Below are positions 51,258-58,167 of a stretch of DNA of 58,656 nt, piece after piece. How positions within the stretch are numbered: the first letter of the stretch is position 1; each line of letters starts with the position of its first letter. The notes below the pieces were generated by a model, which saw only the letters and a program-made list of their open reading frames with translations, searched no databases and was not told the DNA's origin. Origin of the DNA: a virus. Where the stretch lies: IMG/VR virus record IMGVR_UViG_3300007512_000042, positions 1 to 58,656 of that record; one strand, written 5' to 3'. The position numbers were made by a program, and so were the translations under genes.

Positions 51258-51564
51258 ACCCATTAAGAAGAAACCTAATGTTTTATGTATTAGTTGCGAT
51301 GCTGCATATCCTTTAAATGCAAAGAACATTACCGTGCATGAAACCATCCCTTTGCCTACCCAAAAAGGCAAACTTGTAAGATTTACTTGTAGTAAATGTA
51401 AAGGAGAAACAACTTCAATGATAATAGATGAAGAAGATATAAAGAATAGTGATTCACCTATGCTTCGTAATATAAGAGCTAAACAAGAGGATAGATTAAG
51501 TAAAGAGGGAACAAATAGAATTGTGAATGAAAAAGTAGTAAATAAAGGGAAAAAAGATAAATAA
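51244..51564 (+). CDS. Zinc-ribbon hypothetical protein (106 aa)
   Basis: NVLCISCDAAY and RFTCSKCKGETTS form a zinc ribbon; Lys-rich ends. Same spacing as the genes at 47608 and 48534. Confidence 0.6.
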   Translation: MTTPKPIKKKPNVLCISCDAAYPLNAKNITVHETIPLPTQKGKLVRFTCSKCKGETTSMIIDEEDIKNSDSPMLRNIRAKQEDRLSKEGTNRIVNEKVVNKGKKDK

Positions 51565-51631
51565 ATATACTTCTTCTTTTCTCTCTCAAAATAAGAATCC
51601 CCAAATTTAAATAAATTATATTAAATATACC

Positions 51632-51675
51632 AAACTAAAACCAGTTTAAGTTCAAACCAGTTCAAACCAGTTCAG
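51632..51675. repeat. Short direct repeats AAACCAGTTC
   Basis: TTCAAACCAG occurs exactly twice in tandem (51651-51660, 51661-51670), followed by TTCAG, and a near copy AAACCAGTTT lies 17 bases before. Probably a protein-binding site upstream of 51697. Confidence 0.6.
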
Positions 51676-51696
51676 TATCCCCCTCACTAAAAAAAT

Positions 51697-51975
51697 ATGA
51701 AACATTTTGTATTATTACTGTATAATTTTTATAGATATATGGTTACTTTTTTATATGGAGTATTTGCTATTATATTATGCTTGTATGATATAACATTTAC
51801 TCATTCATTGTTTTGGATTACTATGCTATTTTTGTCACTTATACAGTTCTTTGCGTATGCGAACGGGATGAAGGCGCAACTTGAAAGGCAATTCATAAAA
51901 GACTTTAATGAAACAGTAAAAAAATCACTTGAAGAACAACAACAAAAAGAATATAATCAATTTAGAAATAATTAA
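51697..51975 (+). CDS. Two-span membrane protein (92 aa)
   Basis: Two hydrophobic segments (about 4-28 and 36-54) and a cytoplasmic helical tail QLERQFIKDFNETVKKSLEEQQQK. AT-rich codons. Function unknown. Confidence 0.6.
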   Translation: MKHFVLLLYNFYRYMVTFLYGVFAIILCLYDITFTHSLFWITMLFLSLIQFFAYANGMKAQLERQFIKDFNETVKKSLEEQQQKEYNQFRNN

Positions 51976-52257
51976 ATGAAATCAGTTACTATTACAATAG
52001 GAGATTACGATTTAGAGATAATTGAACAAATTTTTGAGAAAGAAAGCGCATTTTCACCGCAAGACCCTCGCGATGAGCTTATGATTGAGCTTATGCGTCA
52101 AATCAAGGATAATCCCAAGGTAGATTTAGGTGATGATGAGGCCGCCGAATACGAAAAAGCGAAAACTCGCTTTAGTAAGAACCTTGGAGCAGATGGCAAA
52201 CAAGTAGTGAACCGAGAGGGCCAATACCTGTCGCCCGAAGAAGTGGGACTCGCCTAA
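51976..52257 (+). CDS. Acidic hypothetical protein (93 aa)
   Basis: Abuts the previous stop. VTITIGDYDLEIIEQIFEKES and a Glu/Asp-rich body with a C-terminal LSPEEVGLA. No family. Confidence 0.55.
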   Translation: MKSVTITIGDYDLEIIEQIFEKESAFSPQDPRDELMIELMRQIKDNPKVDLGDDEAAEYEKAKTRFSKNLGADGKQVVNREGQYLSPEEVGLA

Positions 52258-52358
52258 TTACGAACGAAATTTACTGAAATAAGCGCGGCGGCTTTTTGCA
52301 TTTTTTTTATGTTTTTTTATGTTTTAAGGGAATTATGAATGATTTTTAGCTAAATATC

Positions 52359-52386
52359 TTGACTTCTCAAATGTGAATGATATAAT
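52359..52386 (+). promoter_or_regulatory. Promoter before 52394
   Basis: TTGACT (52359-52364), 16 bp spacer, TATAAT (52381-52386). ATG 52394 is 7 bases on. Confidence 0.75.
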
Positions 52387-52393
52387 GGTAAAT

Positions 52394-52585
52394 ATGGATA
52401 CCGACATAGATTTTGAGTTTTGGGACGCCCAAATTAAACATTTTGTTAGTATTTTTAAAAGTGATATTTCTTCTGAAGAAGATAAAGAAATGGCCGAAAC
52501 CCATTTAAATGAAATAAAAGCTAGACTTAAAAGAGACATAAAAGATTTAAATAAATATATTAAAGAATTAGAGTCTGAATTGTGA
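52394..52585 (+). CDS. Small helical acidic protein (63 aa)
   Basis: ATG 52394 chosen because of the promoter; the frame is open to 52373. Long helix with heptad-like spacing (KARLKRDIKDLNKYIKELES). Ends GTGA with the next gene. Confidence 0.6.
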   Translation: MDTDIDFEFWDAQIKHFVSIFKSDISSEEDKEMAETHLNEIKARLKRDIKDLNKYIKELESEL

Positions 52586-52977
52586 ACGAATTTAGTGTAA
52601 ATATAAAATCAATGAAGAATAAACTATTGATGATAGTCGGTGTTCTGGCGATTGCCGGAACAAGTGCAAATGCGGGTTGGTTTGGTGCTGGTGTAAAGCC
52701 TGTTCCTTTCATCAAGGTTCCGTTGTTGAAGCTAGTTGTTCCGTGCCCCTCTGCAGTTGCAGGGCCGCGCGCGGGAACAGAGGCAGATGCAAAAATCTCC
52801 ACGCAAGGTGCGAGTGCTGCGCTACCTTGGTTGCGAGGTTCCGTTAGATGGCCAAGTTTAACCCTCGGGACTCCCGAGAAAAATATTACGATTGGCCCAA
52901 AACATCGTGACCCTTCCAAAGCAGCCGCAAAGAAGAAAGCGGCCGCCGCGAAGAAGCCAAAAGGTAAGCGTAAGTGA
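52582..52977 (+). CDS. Exported Ala/Pro/Lys-rich protein
   Basis: 131 residues from GTG in a GTGA overlap; internal ATG 52612 gives a cleaner signal peptide (KNKLLMIVGVLAIAGTSANA). Mature part is Pro/Val-rich, then Lys/Ala-rich (KAAAKKKAAAAKKPKGKRK). Might bind nucleic acid or envelope; function unknown. Followed by a terminator. Confidence 0.6.
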   Translation: MNEFSVNIKSMKNKLLMIVGVLAIAGTSANAGWFGAGVKPVPFIKVPLLKLVVPCPSAVAGPRAGTEADAKISTQGASAALPWLRGSVRWPSLTLGTPEKNITIGPKHRDPSKAAAKKKAAAAKKPKGKRK

Positions 52978-53009
52978 GCTAAATAAGCCCGCTTAACTCA
53001 TAACAACTA

Positions 53010-53037
53010 AATCCTCCTGCAATGGGAGGATTTTTTT
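53010..53037 (+). terminator. Rho-independent terminator
   Basis: 8-bp stem AATCCTCC/GGAGGATT with a seven-base loop and a T-run, 10 bases before the next -35 box. Confidence 0.85.
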
Positions 53038-53047
53038 ATTTTTTTTA

Positions 53048-53076
53048 TTGACTTTTAAAACTTGCGGTGCTATACT
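53048..53076 (+). promoter_or_regulatory. Promoter of the glycosylase gene
   Basis: TTGACT (53048-53053), 17 bp spacer, TATACT (53071-53076). ATG 53083 is six bases on, so the mRNA may start at the ATG itself. Confidence 0.75.
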
Positions 53077-53082
53077 GGTCTA

Positions 53083-53730
53083 ATGCTTACAGACAAAGTT
53101 GCCAAATTCTTCAGCTCAATACGCGACAAAGAAATATCTAATTACAATAATTATTGGTCGCAGTTGCAGCCGCGCTTTATAGATGAGGCTTTTAAGCGAT
53201 ATGTGTTTGCTTTTTTATCTGTTCATACTACATGGGAGAATAATTGCAAAGCATACAATATGTTAAAAGACTTTAATAAGTGGAAAGATAATGAAGCCTT
53301 ATTGCACAAGAAATTAGTGCAGTCAAGAGTGGGGATGCAAAATAACAGAACAAAATATTTAAATAAATTTATTAAAGATTTCTGGTCTGACCAAGCAAAG
53401 TTTGTTGTAAAGGAAGATGAGGAGTCTTGGACAGAGTGGCGTGATAGATTAGTCAAATCAATATTAGGTTTAGGCAAAGCAAAAGTTTCGTTTGCATTAG
53501 AGATGATGTATCCAGTAGATGCTCAAGTTGCTTGTATGGATACGCACCTATTTCAAGTCTATGGCCTTGACCAAACCAAAGATAGTAAGCACTATAATAC
53601 AATAGAAGCAGATTGGGTTGACCGTAGTAATAAGCGAGGACTTGCACCATACATGGCACGATGCCTTTATTGGGACAAAAATCAAAACAGAAAGAACTCA
53701 CGCTACTGGAGCAAAGTTTTAGAAAAATAA
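53083..53730 (+). CDS. HhH-GPD DNA glycosylase-like protein
   Basis: 215 residues; start chosen from the promoter. VGMQNNRTKYLNKFI, then RLVKSILGLGKAKVSFALEMMYP (helix-hairpin-helix GLGKAK with Lys) and VACMDTHLFQVYG (catalytic Asp in place of VDTHV) are the marks of endonuclease III/OGG-like glycosylases. Likely base excision repair; lesion unknown. Confidence 0.75.
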   Translation: MLTDKVAKFFSSIRDKEISNYNNYWSQLQPRFIDEAFKRYVFAFLSVHTTWENNCKAYNMLKDFNKWKDNEALLHKKLVQSRVGMQNNRTKYLNKFIKDFWSDQAKFVVKEDEESWTEWRDRLVKSILGLGKAKVSFALEMMYPVDAQVACMDTHLFQVYGLDQTKDSKHYNTIEADWVDRSNKRGLAPYMARCLYWDKNQNRKNSRYWSKVLEK

Positions 53731-53738
53731 TTAAAATC

Positions 53739-53766
53739 TTGACAAAATTTCCCCAACTGATATACT
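53739..53766 (+). promoter_or_regulatory. Promoter of the AT-hook/RuvB operon
   Basis: TTGACA (53739-53744), 16 bp spacer, TATACT (53761-53766). ATG 53774 is seven bases on. Confidence 0.78.
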
Positions 53767-53773
53767 TAACGAG

Positions 53774-54013
53774 ATGAAAAAGCAGACCTTGAACAAAGAT
53801 GGAACTCCCCGCAAAACAGGGAGTGGACGCAAGAAAGGGTCGAATTGTTATCAGATGATTACAATAAAACAACTGAAACAATACATTACTGAAGATTACA
53901 AAATACCAGTAAAGCGACTCTGGCTTGAGAATGTAGTTGACAATATGGCATCAAATGATGTAGAATCTATTGCTGCTAAAGTAGAAGAAAAAATCGAATA
54001 TACAATAAGCTAA
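53774..54013 (+). CDS. Small DNA-binding-like protein (79 aa)
   Basis: Start NKDGTPRKTGSGRKKGSN looks like an AT-hook/basic arm; then helical ITIKQLKQYITEDYKIPVKRLWLENV. May bind DNA. Co-transcribed with the RuvB-like gene. Confidence 0.6.
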   Translation: MKKQTLNKDGTPRKTGSGRKKGSNCYQMITIKQLKQYITEDYKIPVKRLWLENVVDNMASNDVESIAAKVEEKIEYTIS

Positions 54014-54019
54014 TTGACT

Positions 54020-54970
54020 ATGGAAAAAGAACAACCCTTCGAGAATCTGTTTGGTCAAGAGAATGTTAAGAAACGCCTCAAGTTTTACCTTGAAGCATTT
54101 GAAGCAACCAGTTTGTGTCCGTTTCTTGCATTCATTGGTGCAAAAGGATTAGGTAAGACAGAGTTTGCCCGACAATTCGCAAAAGAACTCAAGAATACTG
54201 ACGGTTCAAAGCGACCGTTCCTTGAGCTTAACTGCTCGACAATCAAGAATGTTGAGCAATTCTTTGAGCAGATATTCATTCCCATTATTATGGACAATGA
54301 GTTGACTGTCTTGTTTGATGAAGCGCACGAACTTCCCAAGGATTTAACGAACGCTTTTTTGACTGTATTCAATACAGAGAAGGTCACAACCAAGGAACTT
54401 CATTGGCGTGATGCTGTTTATCCATTCGACTTCAAGAAGCAGACCTTCATGTTTGCTACGACCGAATCGGATAAGATTTTCCCTCCATTGAAAGACCGTT
54501 TAACTTCGATTGATTTCGAGGATTATTCCAATGAAGATTTGGGGAAGATATTCAAGGCTCAATGCGAGGAAATTGATTTCTCCGATGAGGCGTTGTTGGA
54601 GTTGGCTAAAACGAGTCGCGGAAATGCGCGTTCATGCGTTATGCGAGGTCGTGAGGTTGCTTTGTATTGCGCTCGCAAAGGAGACAATATCTTTAGAGCA
54701 GAAGATTTGGAGCCATTCTTTGACCAGTTGGGCATATTGCCTTTTGGCTTGAGTGCGACAGAAATGCACCTACTTAAAATCCTTCGTCGTGATGGTCAAT
54801 GTTCCTTGCAGATGTTGTCTGCCAAGACTGGATTGAGTCGTAGTGCAATTCAGCGCGACCATGAGTTATACTTAATGCGTAAGAATCTGATTGTAATTGA
54901 CGGCAAGCGCAACATCACCAACGATGGAGTCAAACTGGTCGAGGCGCATCATCGCGCACAAAAGAGTTGA
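54020..54970 (+). CDS. RuvB-like AAA+ branch-migration helicase
   Basis: 316 residues from ATG 54020. FENLFGQENVKKRLKFYL, Walker A FIGAKGLGKTEFAR, Walker B VLFDEAHEL, sensor FATTESDKI, then arginine-finger region PLKDRLTSI. C-terminal winged helix GLSATEMHLLKILRR...SLQMLSAKTGLSRSAIQRDHE..L and LIVIDGKRNITNDG matches RuvB. No RuvA is seen. Likely branch migration with the phage nucleases; a clamp-loader role is less likely. Confidence 0.78.
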   Translation: MEKEQPFENLFGQENVKKRLKFYLEAFEATSLCPFLAFIGAKGLGKTEFARQFAKELKNTDGSKRPFLELNCSTIKNVEQFFEQIFIPIIMDNELTVLFDEAHELPKDLTNAFLTVFNTEKVTTKELHWRDAVYPFDFKKQTFMFATTESDKIFPPLKDRLTSIDFEDYSNEDLGKIFKAQCEEIDFSDEALLELAKTSRGNARSCVMRGREVALYCARKGDNIFRAEDLEPFFDQLGILPFGLSATEMHLLKILRRDGQCSLQMLSAKTGLSRSAIQRDHELYLMRKNLIVIDGKRNITNDGVKLVEAHHRAQKS

Positions 54971-54994
54971 CAAATGCCGCGCATTTGCTATACT
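54967..54994 (+). promoter_or_regulatory. Promoter before 55005
   Basis: TTGACA (54967-54972), overlapping the RuvB-like stop; 16 bp spacer; TATACT (54989-54994). ATG 55005 is 10 bases on. Confidence 0.75.
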
Positions 54995-55004
54995 TAACCC
55001 TGTT

Positions 55005-55199
55005 ATGACATACTTCTGGCTAATAGAGAATCTCATTAAGGAATACGCGAGACACCATCGCGCAGACGACACAACTTTAGACGGGTTCTTCAAACAGTTG
55101 CGCGAGGTAGTTGATGCCGAGCTTGACATTACTTCACTCAAGGAACGCATGAAGGAATACGACCTTTACAATTCGTGGAATGACGATGCAGGAGCGTAA
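55005..55199 (+). CDS. Small helical acidic protein (64 aa)
   Basis: ATG 55005 set by the promoter; the frame is open upstream into the RuvB-like gene but that part is a shadow. Begins MTYFWLIENLIKEYARHHRA. Function unknown. Confidence 0.65.
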   Translation: MTYFWLIENLIKEYARHHRADDTTLDGFFKQLREVVDAELDITSLKERMKEYDLYNSWNDDAGA

Positions 55200-55377
55200 T
55201 ATATACAAGGATGTACCTATCTCAATAGTTAGAAGATATGTACTTAATAAGATCAAAGAGCTTGACGATGTACAGTTATCGAGAGTATATGAGTTAGTTT
55301 CACACAATCTGGCTTTGCAAAAAACAAAAGAACATCATCTTAATATATTAGTGCATGAAGAACACGATTGGAACTGA
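55180..55377 (+). CDS. Small hypothetical protein (65 aa)
   Basis: Overlaps the previous gene by 20 bp. Helical RRYVLNKIKELDDVQLSRVYEL and His-rich end. Last plus-strand gene before the reversed block. Confidence 0.55.
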   Translation: MTMQERNIYKDVPISIVRRYVLNKIKELDDVQLSRVYELVSHNLALQKTKEHHLNILVHEEHDWN

Positions 55378-55443
55378 AACAAATAATAACTTAATAAGTG
55401 AATTGCAAATAGCTTAATACGTAATATAAGTGAAACAAATAAT
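55375..55443. repeat. AT-rich intergenic region with 13-bp direct repeat
   Basis: TGAAACAAATAAT occurs at 55375-55387 and 55431-55443. The stretch to 55500 is strongly AT-rich and holds no gene; plus and minus transcription units converge here. Confidence 0.55.
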
Positions 55444-55524
55444 TGCTAAATATAGAAATGTAAATAATTGTAGCATAAATAAGGCGTAATAAGAGGTGGG
55501 CGAAAAAAGAGTTTCATAAGTCAC

Positions 55525-55592
55525 TGATTACCAACGGTTTACGGCGGCGGGGTAGCCCGCGCCTCTAAACCCTTGTAGCGCAACAACTTACG
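55525..55592 (+). repeat. GC-rich ~69 bp repeat, copy R1
   Basis: Starts TGATTACCAACGGTTTACG, GC-rich middle, then CTCTAAACCCTTGTAGCGC and a TTACG end. Degraded at the right half compared with R2 and R3. Confidence 0.75.
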
Positions 55593-55602
55593 TTTGTCAA
55601 GC

Positions 55603-55631
55603 AAAAAACCCTCCCCATTGCGGGGAGGGTT
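55603..55631 (-). terminator. Terminator of the DUF932 gene (minus strand)
   Basis: Stem AACCCTCCCC/GGGGAGGGTT with loop ATTGC; on the minus strand it is followed by six T. Same core hairpin as at 58245. Confidence 0.85.
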
Positions 55632-55656
55632 GGTTCGTCTCAGAGCTTGTGTCCCG

Positions 55657-56412
55657 TTAGGACGCTAGAGACAATTCTCGTTGCGGAGCGATTCCGCACT
55701 CTCCATCCATCAGACCGTGGAGAGCTTCGGTGCGCTTGGGCAGCGCGTTGAGGTTGCCCTTCAACACCTCGGTAAAGGCGTTGAACATCGACCACGCATT
55801 GCGTGGTTTGAACTCATCGTGATTGGGCGTGCGCCATTGATGCACAATGTCCATCACATGAGTTTTGGTGCAAGCACCTGACAACATCCCGCGAATGATT
55901 AGGTCATTCGCTTCCATGTTGGACAGTTCACGCTCTTTGTAAGCGTCGAATCGCTTCTCTTGGAAGTTCCAATGGTCAGCGAGTTTGCCCAAGGTGCGGG
56001 AAACAACTGCGGGAAGGTCGCGCAAAATATGGCGCGTGTGCTTGCGGGAGAGTTTAACTTCCCCCATGAACGATAGGTTGTCGCAAACGAAAACATTTGC
56101 ACCAAACACCAACGAAGCAGGGAAACGCTTGTCGTGCGAGTTACGCACACCCATGACGCTGCCATACTCATTAGCACCATCCTGTCCCAAACGAAACAGG
56201 CCGAAGTAACGCCCACCGTCATGTGTTAGCGCGTGCGATTCTTCCTTTACCGTGATATTTGCACGGTCAAGGTGACTACGAACCTCCGTGACCAAACGAC
56301 TGTGCGGTACAGGCGTCCATGTATCCGTGGGGTCAGGAGTGTGAGATTGCTCCACTTCCCCGTAAGGAACTTGTGAAGCACCGCAATGTAACATTAGTCC
56401 AGTCATTGCCAT
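55657..56412 (-). CDS. DUF932 family protein
   Basis: 251 residues from ATG 56412, set by a promoter (TATACT 10 bases upstream); an in-frame TTG further up at 56511 is not needed. MHCGAS-type start (LMLHCGASQVPYGEVEQ), then ALTHDGGRYFGLFRLGQ, GVRNSHDKRFPASLVFGANVFVCDNLSFMGE and the late NAWSMFNAFTEVLKG are typical of DUF932, a common phage/plasmid protein family of unknown biochemical role. Confidence 0.85.
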   Translation of the reverse strand: MAMTGLMLHCGASQVPYGEVEQSHTPDPTDTWTPVPHSRLVTEVRSHLDRANITVKEESHALTHDGGRYFGLFRLGQDGANEYGSVMGVRNSHDKRFPASLVFGANVFVCDNLSFMGEVKLSRKHTRHILRDLPAVVSRTLGKLADHWNFQEKRFDAYKERELSNMEANDLIIRGMLSGACTKTHVMDIVHQWRTPNHDEFKPRNAWSMFNAFTEVLKGNLNALPKRTEALHGLMDGECGIAPQRELSLAS

Positions 56413-56422
56413 AACAGTAAAG

Positions 56423-56450
56423 AGTATACCATCTGTGCTAGTAATTGCAA
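56423..56450 (-). promoter_or_regulatory. Promoter of the DUF932 gene
   Basis: On the minus strand: TTGCAA (56450-56445), 16 bp, TATACT (56428-56423), 10 bases before ATG 56412. Confidence 0.7.
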
Positions 56451-56501
56451 GCAAAAAAAACGGTATCGCAAAAAAAACTTTTGGCTTGACACGTAACCCG
56501 T

Positions 56502-56570
56502 TGAGTACCAACGGTTTACGCGCGGGGGGAGGCCCGCGCCCCCTAACCCCTTGATACTCAAGGACTTAGG
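56502..56570 (+). repeat. GC-rich ~69 bp repeat, copy R2
   Basis: TGAGTACCAACGGTTTACG, GC-rich middle CGCGGGGGGAGGCCCGCG, then CCTAACCCCTTGATACTCAAGG. The right half includes the palindrome CCTTGA-TAC-TCAAGG. Overlaps the end of the 56558 mini-gene. Confidence 0.8.
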
Positions 56571-56677
56571 GCTTTCTTGTGTTTGGCCTTGCGTGAATAC
56601 GCAACCTTGCTCTTGTGCGGTTGCGATGGCGGCGGCACAGGCTTTCGGATTTTTTTATATGCTTCCAATCTAGTCAC
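56558..56677 (-). CDS. 39-residue basic peptide
   Basis: GTG 56677 to TGA. RLEAYKKIRKPVPPPSQPHK and HKKA tail, a Pro/Lys-rich pattern I know from short phage proteins. A TTGACT element lies upstream at normal distance but the -10 is weak. Ends inside R2. The 56412-56757 gap otherwise holds only the promoter, R2 and a terminator. Confidence 0.5.
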   Translation of the reverse strand: MTRLEAYKKIRKPVPPPSQPHKSKVAYSRKAKHKKALSP

Positions 56678-56694
56678 TTGTATATTATTACACG

Positions 56695-56729
56695 AAAAAA
56701 CCCCTGCAGTCAAGTCTAAACTGCAGGGG
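56695..56729 (-). terminator. Terminator of the 56757 gene (minus strand)
   Basis: Stem CCCCTGCAG/CTGCAGGGG with an 11-base loop; followed on the minus strand by a T-run. The spacer contains the TTGACT used above. Confidence 0.85.
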
Positions 56730-56756
56730 CTGCTATGAGAGACGGACTGTGTCCGT

Positions 56757-56975
56757 TTAGCGTGCGCGATAACGCGCGTTGCCTACGCGAGCAGACACGA
56801 TGCGCTTGCGGCTCACCTTACGGTCGAGACCAGTCGAAACATCGTTGAATGTCACATATTGAGGGCTTGCGCCGATGAATTGGGCGCAATAGTCCTTGTT
56901 CGTGCTTCCCTCTTTGAGGGTCAGGGTGGAAAAACGCCCACCCACCTGCGTCAGGAACTTATCCAGTTTGTTCAT
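56757..56975 (-). CDS. Small basic hypothetical protein (72 aa)
   Basis: Starts MNKLDKFLTQVGGRFSTLTL; Arg/Lys-rich C-terminus RKVSRKRIVSARVGNARYRAR suggests nucleic-acid binding. A beta-rich middle YVTFNDVSTGLDRKV. Own promoter. Confidence 0.65.
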   Translation of the reverse strand: MNKLDKFLTQVGGRFSTLTLKEGSTNKDYCAQFIGASPQYVTFNDVSTGLDRKVSRKRIVSARVGNARYRAR

Positions 56976-56984
56976 GCTTTGTAT

Positions 56985-57012
56985 AGTATAACCTTTCTGT
57001 TGGATTTGTCAA
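56985..57012 (-). promoter_or_regulatory. Promoter of the 56757 gene
   Basis: Minus strand: TTGACA (57012-57007), 16 bp, TATACT (56990-56985), nine bases before ATG 56975. Confidence 0.78.
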
Positions 57013-57080
57013 GCATCTTTTTTGAGAATAACGGCCATAACACAAATGGCCCCAGCGAGTATAACAGCAATCAGATACAT
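57009..57080 (-). CDS. 23-residue membrane peptide
   Basis: Begins two bases after the Gp88-like stop, with GTGAGG at the junction. YLIAVILAGAICVMAVIL is one transmembrane span, then KKDA. Its stop lies inside the next promoter. Confidence 0.45.
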   Translation of the reverse strand: MYLIAVILAGAICVMAVILKKDA

Positions 57081-57082
57081 CC

Positions 57083-57820
57083 TCACTTATGAGTATAACC
57101 TTTGATTCCTGCTTTGTCAAACTTTTTCAATGCCGCCGATGCTTTGCTTCCCTTTGGTTGGGAGCCGTGAACATGGAGCGCAAAATCTTCGCCGCGCTTG
57201 TTGTGGATTGCGTGGCTGTCGTCGTGGTCATGTTCCAAGCCGGAGGCTTTCAATTCGTCGGGGTCAAAAAACACACGCGCAGACTTTTCGCCTATCTCTT
57301 CAATCATGTCGTCGTGTTTGCCGTCCCAGCTTTGAGTGAAGGAAAAATTGTCGGGAATTAAATCCGCGTCTTGGCAAATCTTCAACCATTTCAGGCTCTT
57401 CGTGTAAGCGTAGAACTTACTGCGCGGATATTTTTTAGCAACTAACAGCCAAGCCTTCATATAGTTTAGAGTCTTGAAATCCCCGCCAATATGGACACGC
57501 ATAATGCCGCCAACTGTTTTGATTGCTTCGGGCAAACTTTCGCAAATCAGGTCAACCATGGATTTGATTGTTTTGGTTGCGTTTAGTAAGTCAAAGTTGT
57601 GCCAGCGTTGTCGTCGGACTGATGGATAACGCGCCTCGTCCATCGCAGCGTAGCAACGATAGTTTTGGTTTGGGCCGTCTTTTATCTTGCCAGTCTCTTT
57701 TATTGCGTAGGTCAAGCAACCAGACGCACCGGGACAAGTATAGCCAGAGGGCAAGGAAAAGTGCCAAATGCCTTTCAGCTTGGCGTTCTCAAATCCGAAT
57801 CGCAGAAGGTTTTTCGTCAT
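57083..57820 (-). CDS. Gp88-like phage protein with Cys motifs
   Basis: 245 residues from ATG 57820, set by its promoter. FSLPSGYTCPGASGCLTYA, YRCYAAMDEARYPSVRRQRWHN, then MRVHIGGDFKTLNYMKAW and FYAYTKSLKWL match the mycobacteriophage gene-88 family. Two conserved Cys clusters may bind metal. The barrel-like strand order resembles radical enzymes, but no CxxxCxxC motif is present, so that is not claimed. Confidence 0.78.
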   Translation of the reverse strand: MTKNLLRFGFENAKLKGIWHFSLPSGYTCPGASGCLTYAIKETGKIKDGPNQNYRCYAAMDEARYPSVRRQRWHNFDLLNATKTIKSMVDLICESLPEAIKTVGGIMRVHIGGDFKTLNYMKAWLLVAKKYPRSKFYAYTKSLKWLKICQDADLIPDNFSFTQSWDGKHDDMIEEIGEKSARVFFDPDELKASGLEHDHDDSHAIHNKRGEDFALHVHGSQPKGSKASAALKKFDKAGIKGYTHK

Positions 57821-57829
57821 AACAGAATG

Positions 57830-57857
57830 AGTATACCAGACCAGCAGCATTTGTCAA
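57830..57857 (-). promoter_or_regulatory. Promoter of the Gp88-like gene
   Basis: Minus strand: TTGACA (57857-57852), 16 bp, TATACT (57835-57830), nine bases before ATG 57820. Confidence 0.78.
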
Positions 57858-57881
57858 GAAATAAAAAACTTTAAAAAAAAC

Positions 57882-57910
57882 TTGACTTCGCAACGTTTTT
57901 GCGCTATAGT
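57882..57910 (+). promoter_or_regulatory. Promoter of the 57920 gene, divergent
   Basis: TTGACT (57882-57887), 17 bp, TATAGT (57905-57910), nine bases before ATG 57920. The -35 boxes of the two divergent promoters are 24 bp apart. Confidence 0.75.
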
Positions 57911-57919
57911 TAGAAAGTT

Positions 57920-58126
57920 ATGAGCAATAAGACTCCCGAAATGGAAGCGGCCCTTGAGGATCTGGGGCAGGTGTTGTTTGGTCGTAGTCGTCAAGTGGCT
58001 GCGGACAATCAGTTGTGCGTTGTGTGTGGTAGCGATGCTAATTTTTTCCGTGATGATCTTTCGCGCAAAGAGTTTAGTATATCACGAATGTGTCAGTCTT
58101 GTCAAGACAAAACATTCGGAGGGTAA
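57920..58126 (+). CDS. Small zinc-finger protein (68 aa)
   Basis: CVVCGSDANFFRDDLSRKEFSISRMCQSCQDKTFGG: two CxxC pairs 23 residues apart, a frequent short phage protein. The only plus-strand gene in this block. Probably regulatory or DNA-binding (inference). Confidence 0.72.
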   Translation: MSNKTPEMEAALEDLGQVLFGRSRQVAADNQLCVVCGSDANFFRDDLSRKEFSISRMCQSCQDKTFGG

Positions 58127-58167
58127 ATAGGTGTGCCCTTAATAGGGGGGCAATTAATGTGCGCCTT

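Noticed and set aside
57089-57361. 90-residue plus-strand frame inside the Gp88-like gene
   Set aside because: Antisense to conserved Gp88 sequence and without a start signal; it reads as an overlap shadow.
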